From NCBI GenBank assembly GCA_035557475.1, contig DATMDV010000399.1:1-15317 (forward strand): 15,317 bases of DNA, in the 5' to 3' direction. Origin of the DNA: JALOLG01 sp035557475. GTDB taxonomy: Bacteria > Actinomycetota > Acidimicrobiia > Acidimicrobiales > Ilumatobacteraceae. The translations under genes were made by a program, and so were the position numbers. Under the pieces are notes generated by a model. The model was not told the DNA's origin. It saw nothing but the letters and a program-made list of their open reading frames with translations, and searched no databases. Below are positions 1 through 6,692 of the stretch, piece after piece (position 1 is the stretch's first letter; every line of letters starts with the position of its first letter).

Positions 1-1
1 G

Positions 2-1474
<1,473 letters not shown>

Positions 1475-1489
<15 letters not shown>

Positions 1490-2251
1490 GCGATCGAACT
1501 TGCGCGTCGCGAGCGTGGCGAACAGCGCGATGAGACCGAACGACCACCCCAGCGTCCACCACACGTCGTTACCGGTGTCGAATCCGTTGTAGAGCGCCCG
1601 CGCCGCGTTCGTGACCTTCGTGAACGGGTTGATGTCGGCGATCGGCTCGAGCCAGTTGGGCATCGTGCCCGGATCGACGTACGCCGACGAAACGAACGTC
1701 AACGGGAACATCCAGATGAACCCGGCCGAGTTGGCGGCTTCGACCGACTTGACGGAGAGCCCGATCAACGCTGCCACCCAGCTCAGCGAATAGCTGAAGA
1801 GCAACAGCAGCACCGTCGCCATCGCGGCGCCGAGCAAGCTTCCCTCGAAGCGGAACCCGATCAGGAAGGCGATGCCGAGCATCACGAAGAACGTGAAGAT
1901 GTTGCGGACCAGATCGGACACGGTGCGCCCGATGAGCACGGCCGAGCGCGCCATCGGGAGCGAGCGGAGCCGGTCGACGAGGCCCTTCTGGAGGTCTTCG
2001 GCGAGCCCCACGCCGGTGAACGACGAGTTGAACACCAACGATTGGCTGAAGATGCCCGGCAACAGGAATTGGTCGTAGTCGTCGTAGCCGGCGACCCGGA
2101 TCGAGCCGCCGAACACGTACACGAACAAGACGACGAACATGATCGGTTGGATCGTCGAGAACAGCAGCAACTCGATGTTGCGCGGCACGATGCGCAGGTG
2201 TCGGCTGGCCTCGGTCCACGAATCCTGGAGGGCGAGACTGGCGGTGGTCAT
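1475..2251 (-). CDS. ABC-2 type transporter permease (DrrB-like)
   Basis: This 258-residue integral membrane protein is the permease half of an ABC exporter. It has about six hydrophobic segments: one near residues 30-50, a cluster from ~100 to ~200, and a last one at ~230-248. Between the first segments is the cytoplasmic stretch AEDLQKGLVDRLRSLPMARS, which is typical of ABC-2 (DrrB/NodJ-type) permeases and contacts the ATPase. Its ATG overlaps the stop of the ATPase gene as ATGA, so the two are almost certainly translationally coupled and form one transporter. DrrAB-type pairs export hydrophobic drugs or lipids, but the substrate cannot be read from sequence. The stop lies inside the last codons of the convergent metH, leaving no room for a terminator between them. 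Confidence 0.92.
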
Positions 2252-3255
2252 CGCCGTGCCCCCACCTTCTCACCGACCGGTTCGTCCACCGCGGCGACGT
2301 CGTCATCGTCCTCGGCGCAGGCGTGCCCGGTGAGGGTCAGGAACACGTCGTCGAGCGTTGGCCGCCGGACCTCGACGTCGAGCACGTCGACATCGGCGTC
2401 GTCGAGGGACCGGATCACCGAGGGGACGACGCGGTTGCCCGATTTGATCGGCGCCGAGAAGCTGCGACCGCCGTCGTCGACGTCGACCTTGCCGGTGGAG
2501 ATCGGGGCGAGGACAGCGATCGCCTTGTCACGGTCGGCCGCGTCGGCGATCTCGATGTGGATCCGGTCGCCGCCGATGCGGTCCTTCAACTCGTCGGGTG
2601 TGCCCTGGGCGATGACCACGCCGTGGTCGATCACGACGATCCGTTGGGCGAGGCGGTCGGCTTCGTCGAGGTACTGCGTGGTGAGCAGGACGGTCGTGCC
2701 GTCCGCTTCGAGCTCCTCGATCAGGTCCCACATCGCGAGCCGGCTGCGAGGGTCGAGCCCGGTCGTCGGCTCGTCGAGGAACAACACCGACGGTTGGGCG
2801 ATCAGGCTCATCGCGATGTCGAGCCGACGTCGCATGCCGCCCGAGTAGGTCTTGACGACACGGTCGGCGGCGTCGACGAGATCGAACCGTTCGAGCAACT
2901 CACCGGCCCGCCGCCGGCGATCGTCCTTCCGCATGTGGAACAAGCGAGCCACGTAGTTCATGTTCTCGCGACCGGTGAGGCGTTCCTCGACGGCGGCGTA
3001 CTGACCGGTCAGACCGATGCGCCGGCGCACGCCATCGGGATCGCGGCAGACGTCGATGCCGTCGACGAGCGCGACGCCCTCGTCGGGCCGCACGAGCGTG
3101 GTGAGCATCCGCACGATCGTGGTCTTGCCGGCCCCGTTCGGGCCGAGCAGGCCGTACACCGCGCCTTGGGGAACAACGAGGTCGACGCCGCCGACGGCCG
3201 TCGTGGTGCCGAACCGTTTGACGACGGCGCGCGTCTCGATCGCGTGGGGGGACAT
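2248..3255 (-). CDS. ABC transporter ATP-binding protein (DrrA-like)
   Basis: This 335-residue cytoplasmic ATPase drives the DrrB-like permease encoded directly downstream. Counting from the ATG at 3255, Walker A GPNGAGKT is at 38-45, the Q-loop GQ at 84-85, the signature YSGGMRRR at 137-144 and Walker B LFLDEP at 158-163. The switch position reads LTTQ, with Gln at 194 where many ABC proteins have His; this is a usual trait of the DrrA family. After residue ~225 comes the DrrA-type C-terminal domain, ending in an acidic tail. The frame is open far upstream, but homology begins at IETRAVVKRFG. ATG 3255 is preferred because a CAGAAT box ends 7 nt upstream; an in-frame ATG at 3264 is the alternative. 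The substrate is unknown and resistance or lipid export is inference. Confidence 0.93.
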   Translation of the reverse strand: MSPHAIETRAVVKRFGTTTAVGGVDLVVPQGAVYGLLGPNGAGKTTIVRMLTTLVRPDEGVALVDGIDVCRDPDGVRRRIGLTGQYAAVEERLTGRENMNYVARLFHMRKDDRRRRAGELLERFDLVDAADRVVKTYSGGMRRRLDIAMSLIAQPSVLFLDEPTTGLDPRSRLAMWDLIEELEADGTTVLLTTQYLDEADRLAQRIVVIDHGVVIAQGTPDELKDRIGGDRIHIEIADAADRDKAIAVLAPISTGKVDVDDGGRSFSAPIKSGNRVVPSVIRSLDDADVDVLDVEVRRPTLDDVFLTLTGHACAEDDDDVAAVDEPVGEKVGARR

Positions 3256-3262
3256 GACCGAC

Positions 3263-3268
3263 ATTCTG
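3263..3268 (-). promoter_or_regulatory. Possible -10 box of the ABC transporter operon
   Basis: CAGAAT on the minus strand ends 7 nt before ATG 3255, and a TTGGAT lies 16 nt further upstream as a possible -35. The first base departs from TAnnnT, so this is weak. It would give a leaderless or nearly leaderless transcript and would exclude the ATG at 3264, which overlaps the box. Confidence 0.3.
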
Positions 3269-3320
3269 GGCGTTCGGTCCACGAATCCAAATGCGGGTAT
3301 CGCGAACGCACTCTGACCAG

Positions 3321-3372
3321 GGCCGGAGATCAGGGCCGGAGATCTGGGCCGGAGATCAGGTCCGGTGATCAG
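3321..3372. repeat. Four tandem copies of a 13-bp GATC-containing unit
   Basis: The unit is ggccggagatcag on the plus strand. Copies start at 3321, 3334, 3347 and 3360. The first and third are identical, the second differs at one base (agatct) and the fourth at two (gtccggtgatcag). The array lies between the thioesterase gene and the ATPase gene and covers the thioesterase stop codon. Because 13 is not a multiple of three and the array is mostly noncoding, it is not a protein repeat. No clear hairpin plus U-tract terminator is visible. It may be a protein-binding array or a simple minisatellite; function unknown. Confidence 0.85.
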
Positions 3373-3776
3373 GGACGCGGCCGCAGGACGGCCTGGGTCT
3401 GGGTGACCTTGGCGACCAGCCGGCCGGTGTCGTCGCGTACCTCGGTCTCGACGACGATCGTCGTCGAACCGACGTGGAGCGCGGTGGACCGGGCGGTGAC
3501 CGAGCCGCCCCGCACGGCACCGAGGAAATTGGTCTTGGACTCGATCGTCGACGTGCCGACCGCCCCGTCGGGCAGGTTCAAGAACGCGCAGCCGGCACCG
3601 GCCGAGTCGGCGAGCGTCATGATCACGCCTCCGTGCAGTACGCCGTTGCTCGTGCACAGCTCCGGACGCCACTCGAGGTCGAGGACTACTGCGTCTTGAG
3701 CGAACTCACGCGCCGTGATCCCGAGCGTCGCGCACAACGGCATCATCTGCTGGACGAGATCGGTCGGCGCGGTCAT
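3369..3776 (-). CDS. PaaI-family hotdog-fold thioesterase
   Basis: This 135-residue protein has the size and motifs of PaaI/4HBT-type thioesterases, which hydrolyse acyl- or aryl-CoA thioesters in the cytoplasm, usually as tetramers. The family motif NGVLHGG lies at 44-50, followed by the helix VIMTLADSAG, where Asp57 occupies the usual catalytic acid position. The later strand SKTNFLGAVRGGSVTA matches the CoA-binding side of the fold. Its ATG overlaps the stop of the upstream regulator as ATGA, so it is probably translated from the same message. Its partner enzymes and substrate are not evident; pairing with a ligand-sensing regulator suggests a small catabolic or detoxifying role, which is inference. 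Confidence 0.9.
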   Translation of the reverse strand: MTAPTDLVQQMMPLCATLGITAREFAQDAVVLDLEWRPELCTSNGVLHGGVIMTLADSAGAGCAFLNLPDGAVGTSTIESKTNFLGAVRGGSVTARSTALHVGSTTIVVETEVRDDTGRLVAKVTQTQAVLRPRP

Positions 3777-4588
3777 GGCTGGGCCGTCCCGACCAGCTCG
3801 CGCTCGCCCCGGAGCATCCGCTCGGTGTCGTCATCGGCGGGGAAGAACAGCTCGAGCGCCAGCTCGTCGAGCGTGACGTCACGCGGTGTTCCGAACGTGG
3901 TGATGGTCGTGAACAGCGACAGCTCGTTGTCGCCGACCGTGAGGCGCATCGGGATCAGCAGCGGTGGATCGTCCCACTCGATCGCCTCGAACCCGTCGAG
4001 CAACGCGGCGACCGTCGGATAGGACTCGACCTCGACGAGCAGCGCTTCGAGCTCCGGGTCGCCCGTCAGCACCACCGACCGTCGCAGCTGTCGCAACAGC
4101 GGGGGTGCCCACTCCGCTACGTTCGACGACCGCGCCGCGAGACCCTCCGGATGCAGGCTCACCCGGTAGACGTTGAGCGGGATCTCCAGCAAGTCGTCGG
4201 GGAGTCCGGACGTCAACAGCGCCGCGGCGTTGTTGGCGAGCACGACGTTCCACGATCGATCGACCACGACGCCGGGGTACGGGTCGTGGGCGTCGAGCAT
4301 GCGTTGCATCGAGGCCCGGGCGTGGACCATCGACGGATCGTCGAACGAGCTCTGGCTGTACCGGGGCGCGTAGCCGGCGGCCAGCAGCAACGTGTTGCGC
4401 TCGCGCAGCGGCACCTCGAGGTGGGTCGCGATCGCGAGCACCAGCTCCGGGCTCGGGCGTGATCGTCCGGTCTCGACGAAGCTCAGGTGCCGCGGCGACA
4501 CACCGACCTCGAGGGCGAGATCCATCTGGCTCCTGTGCCGACGCGTGCGCCACTCGCGAACCAGTTCACCGACTCGTGGTCTCGCCAT
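3773..4588 (-). CDS. XRE-family regulator with MmyB-like ligand-binding domain
   Basis: This 271-residue transcription factor has an N-terminal XRE helix-turn-helix at about residues 7-62, with the recognition region around MDLALEVGVSPRHLSFVETG. The segment from about residue 95 to the end resembles the PAS-like MmyB domain (PYPGVVVDRSWNVVLANNAA at 103-122), which binds a small ligand, often reported as a fatty acid. The ATG at 4588 follows a TAGCGT box by 6 nt and has no Shine-Dalgarno sequence. The gene is divergent from the NTF2-like gene, a common layout for this family, and two palindromes in the shared gap are its likely operator. It probably controls its own operon with the thioesterase and the divergent gene. 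The ligand is not known. Confidence 0.92.
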   Translation of the reverse strand: MARPRVGELVREWRTRRHRSQMDLALEVGVSPRHLSFVETGRSRPSPELVLAIATHLEVPLRERNTLLLAAGYAPRYSQSSFDDPSMVHARASMQRMLDAHDPYPGVVVDRSWNVVLANNAAALLTSGLPDDLLEIPLNVYRVSLHPEGLAARSSNVAEWAPPLLRQLRRSVVLTGDPELEALLVEVESYPTVAALLDGFEAIEWDDPPLLIPMRLTVGDNELSLFTTITTFGTPRDVTLDELALELFFPADDDTERMLRGERELVGTAQP

Positions 4589-4594
4589 GCGGTC

Positions 4595-4600
4595 ACGCTA
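4595..4600 (-). promoter_or_regulatory. -10 box for leaderless XRE/MmyB regulator
   Basis: TAGCGT on the minus strand ends 6 nt before the ATG at 4588, the spacing expected if transcription starts at or next to the start codon. No Shine-Dalgarno sequence is present. The operator-like palindromes lie just upstream, near the -35 region. Confidence 0.5.
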
Positions 4601-4624
4601 GAACGCATCGACGGACGCCACGAC

Positions 4625-4662
4625 TACCCGCGAGGTAAAGAGAATTCGCTACCACACGGGTA
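4625..4662. promoter_or_regulatory. Paired 13-bp palindromes, likely operator of the XRE/MmyB regulator
   Basis: Two sites of the form TACC-N5-GGTA occur at 4625-4637 (TACCCGCGAGGTA) and 4650-4662 (TACCACACGGGTA). Their centres are 25 bp apart. Each is itself an interrupted palindrome, and the two together form a larger inverted repeat: one equals the reverse complement of the other at 11 of 13 positions. They lie between the divergent regulator and NTF2-like genes, where they could block or activate both promoters. That the neighbouring regulator binds here is inference from position and symmetry. Confidence 0.7.
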
Positions 4663-4699
4663 ATCGCCGCCGGCGCCCACTCCGACGATGGTGGACGAC

Positions 4700-5113
4700 A
4701 TGAGCGAAACCACGACCACCACCATTGGCACCCCGGTCACGGCCGAGTCCGTGACCGCCACCATCGACACCTACATGGACGCCTACAGCGAACCCGACGC
4801 CGCGGTGCGAGCCGAGCTCGTCGCCAAGACCTTCGCACCAGACGCAGAACTGATCGATCCGCCGATCGACGGCAAGGGCCACGCCGGCATCACCGAGATG
4901 ATGGGCGCCGTGCTCGGGCACTACCCCGATCATCGCTTCCGCCGCACGACGGGCATCGACGCCCACCACAACGTGGCCCGCTATGGGTGGGAGCTGGTCG
5001 ACACGGCCGGCGCCGTCGCCCTCAACGGCACCGACGTGGCCGAGTTCGACGACGGTGGCGCGATCAGCCGGGTGCTCGGCTTCCTGGGCGATCTGCCCGC
5101 ACGCGACGACTGA
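4700..5113 (+). CDS. NTF2/SnoaL-like small protein
   Basis: This 137-residue protein has the features of the NTF2-like (SnoaL) fold: an opening helix with VTATIDTYMDAYSEPDA, the conserved stretch TFAPDAELIDPPIDGKGHAGITEMM, and later beta strands ending ALNGTDVAEFDDGGAISRVLGFLG. Members are small-molecule isomerases, hydrolases or binding proteins, and no catalytic residue can be assigned here. The N-terminus is a Thr run and probably disordered. An in-frame ATG at 4688 would add four residues; I prefer 4700 because a weak GGTGGA sits 4 nt before it. It is divergent from the MmyB-like regulator and downstream of the paired palindromes, so it is the regulator's most likely target. Its stop is only 7 nt from the convergent GNAT gene. 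Confidence 0.85.
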   Translation: MSETTTTTIGTPVTAESVTATIDTYMDAYSEPDAAVRAELVAKTFAPDAELIDPPIDGKGHAGITEMMGAVLGHYPDHRFRRTTGIDAHHNVARYGWELVDTAGAVALNGTDVAEFDDGGAISRVLGFLGDLPARDD

Positions 5114-5120
5114 CCGGTGG

Positions 5121-5618
5121 TCAGAGCGCGCGCCAGAAGGCGAACAGGAGGAGCGACGGGTCGTCGATCAGCCAATCGCGATCGGCCCGGCGTTCGAAAC
5201 CGAGCCGGTCGTACAGACGGTGAGCGCCGAGCATCCATGATCCGGAGTAGATGAAGAGTGCGGTTCGTCCGGCGCTCGTCGCCTCGTCGATGCAGCGCCG
5301 GACGAGTGCCTCGCCGACGCCCCGTCCACGCGCGGCCGGCGCGACCGCCAGCATCCGAAAGCTGGCCTCGCCGTCGAGCATGTGCTCGGCGTAGGCGCTC
5401 GTCTCGTTGGCGACGTACGTGACGCAGCCGAGCGTGTCGCCGTCTGCGAAGGCGCCGAACACGATCGAGCGCTCGATGCGGGTACCGACGTCGGCCAGCT
5501 CGGCGTAGTACTCGGGATCGACGGGTGAGTCGGGCAGTGACTGGTACCCCTCGACGAGGAGCCGGCCCATGCCTTCTGCATCGTCGTCGGGCGTGAGCGC
5601 CCGGATCTCCAGTTCCAC
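5121..5618 (-). CDS. GNAT family N-acetyltransferase
   Basis: The protein (165 residues from GTG 5618) carries the GNAT fold, which moves an acetyl group from acetyl-CoA to an amine. The acetyl-CoA-binding motif A is FRMLAVAPAARGRGVGEAL at about 88-105, with the RGRGVG pyrophosphate loop. Motif B near 131-146 contains the usual GAHRLYDRLGFE. The substrate cannot be told. The frame also holds an ATG at 5657, but the residues between are Arg/Trp/Cys-rich and unlike the family. GTG 5618 begins directly at the first strand (ELEIRALTPDD) and follows a TACGGT box by 8 nt. The gene converges on the NTF2-like gene and is divergent from a MarR-GNAT gene with which it shares the upstream region. Confidence 0.88.
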   Translation of the reverse strand: MELEIRALTPDDDAEGMGRLLVEGYQSLPDSPVDPEYYAELADVGTRIERSIVFGAFADGDTLGCVTYVANETSAYAEHMLDGEASFRMLAVAPAARGRGVGEALVRRCIDEATSAGRTALFIYSGSWMLGAHRLYDRLGFERRADRDWLIDDPSLLLFAFWRAL

Positions 5619-5626
5619 GGCGCAGC

Positions 5627-5632
5627 ACCGTA
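5627..5632 (-). promoter_or_regulatory. Possible -10 box for the GNAT gene
   Basis: TACGGT on the minus strand lies 8 nt before GTG 5618. There is no Shine-Dalgarno sequence, so a leaderless or near-leaderless transcript is likely. No good -35 hexamer is visible. Confidence 0.35.
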
Positions 5633-5674
5633 GCCAGCTCCCCCGGCGCCATCTCATCAGGTATTCATCTCATG

Positions 5675-5705
5675 AAGTTTCGGCGTCCTGGGAACGCCGA
5701 AACTT
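5675..5705. promoter_or_regulatory. Perfect 12-bp inverted repeat, likely operator of MarR-GNAT gene
   Basis: AAGTTTCGGCGT at 5675-5686 is repeated exactly in inverse as ACGCCGAAACTT at 5694-5705, with a 7-nt spacer. A smaller palindrome, TTCAT-CTC-ATGAA, overlaps its left edge at 5664-5676. The site lies between two divergent genes, so it is not a terminator for either. Its right arm covers the expected -35 position of the TATTGT box upstream of the MarR-GNAT gene. A MarR-type dimer acting as its own repressor here is the simplest reading (inference). Confidence 0.7.
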
Positions 5706-5722
5706 GGCGAGATCCGATTGGG

Positions 5723-5728
5723 TATTGT
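5723..5728 (+). promoter_or_regulatory. -10 box for leaderless MarR-GNAT gene
   Basis: TATTGT ends 6 nt before the ATG at 5735. No Shine-Dalgarno sequence precedes that ATG. The -35 position falls at the right arm of the 12-bp inverted repeat. Confidence 0.5.
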
Positions 5729-5734
5729 TGGATT

Positions 5735-6649
5735 ATGTCCAACATCGAGCGGATCAGGGGGTTCAACCGGCGCTGGACCGAGATCATCGGGCTGCTCGAC
5801 GCGGGATTGCTGGAGACGCCGTACTCGCTCCCCGAGGCGCGGGTGCTCTTCGAGCTCGGCCGGCGCGGCGACGCCACACCGTGGGAGCAGGTCGAGCTGC
5901 GTCACCGGCTGCGGATGGACCCGAGCTACCTCACCCGCGTCGTCGCCCGCTTGCGGCGGGCCGGTCTCGTCGCCGCGGACCGCTCCGGCGTCGACCGTCG
6001 CCGCGTCCGACTCGAGCTCACACCTGCCGGGCGGATCGCCGCCGCCGATCTCGATCAGCGCTCCGCCACGCAGATCAGCGCCCTGCTCGAACCACTCGCC
6101 GACCCGGATCGCCGGCGGATCGTGCAAGCGATCGACACGATCGAGCGGGTCCTCGATGTCGAGCGCCAGCGGATCGTGACCGTACGCGGCCTCGACAGCG
6201 GCGATCTCGGATGGGTCGTCCAACGCCACGGCGAGATCTACCGCGACGAGTACGGGTGGGATCTCTCGTTCGAGGCCCTCATCGCCGAGATCGTCGCCGC
6301 CTACGTCGCCAACCACCGGCCAGGGCGCGAACAGGCGTGGATCGCCGAGGTCGACGGGTCCCGCGCGGGCTGCGTGTTCTGTTGTCAGCGCGACCCGGAC
6401 ACCGCCCAGCTGCGGATCCTGATCGTCGAGCCGAGCGCCCGCGGCCTCGGGATCGGACGCAGGCTCGTCGGCGAGTGCATCGACTTCGCCCGCGATGCCG
6501 GCTACCGCACACTCATGCTGTGGACCAACGATGTCTTGGTGTCGGCCCGGCGGATCTACGAGGCGGCCGGCTTCGAGCTCGTCGACGAGGAACCCCACCA
6601 CAGCTTCGGACACGACCTGGTCGGCCAGAACTGGGAGCTCGCACTGTGA
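5735..6649 (+). CDS. MarR-type regulator fused to a GNAT acetyltransferase
   Basis: This 304-residue protein joins two domains. Residues ~8-145 form a MarR winged helix: the recognition part LRMDPSYLTRVVARLRRAGLV is at 59-79, and the wing ADRSGVDRRRVRLELTPAGR at 81-100. Residues ~148-304 form a GNAT domain, with LRILIVEPSARGLGIGRRLV at 226-245 binding acetyl-CoA and SARRIYEAAGFELVDEE at 270-286. MarR-GNAT fusions are a known family, but their acetylation substrate and the link between the two activities are poorly known. The frame is open 63 nt further upstream, but that stretch runs through the inverted repeat; ATG 5735 matches the MarR N-terminus and follows a TATTGT box by 6 nt. It converges on dnaB, leaving 43 nt between the stops. 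Confidence 0.93.
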   Translation: MSNIERIRGFNRRWTEIIGLLDAGLLETPYSLPEARVLFELGRRGDATPWEQVELRHRLRMDPSYLTRVVARLRRAGLVAADRSGVDRRRVRLELTPAGRIAAADLDQRSATQISALLEPLADPDRRRIVQAIDTIERVLDVERQRIVTVRGLDSGDLGWVVQRHGEIYRDEYGWDLSFEALIAEIVAAYVANHRPGREQAWIAEVDGSRAGCVFCCQRDPDTAQLRILIVEPSARGLGIGRRLVGECIDFARDAGYRTLMLWTNDVLVSARRIYEAAGFELVDEEPHHSFGHDLVGQNWELAL

Positions 6650-6692
6650 CCGTCGCGGGCTGCCGCGGCGCCGAACTTCGGTGGCTCGACCC

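Noticed and set aside
3256..3672. N-terminal extension of the ATPase frame
   Set aside because: It is antisense-type Arg-rich sequence over the thioesterase gene and through the 13-bp repeats; ABC homology starts after 3255.
2323..3699. 458-codon plus-strand frame opposite the ATPase and thioesterase
   Set aside because: Shadow frame; all recognisable motifs are on the minus strand.
6650..6692. CGCGG-GCTG-CCGCG hairpin between the convergent MarR-GNAT and dnaB genes
   Set aside because: Only a 5-bp stem without a U tract on either side, so not called a terminator.
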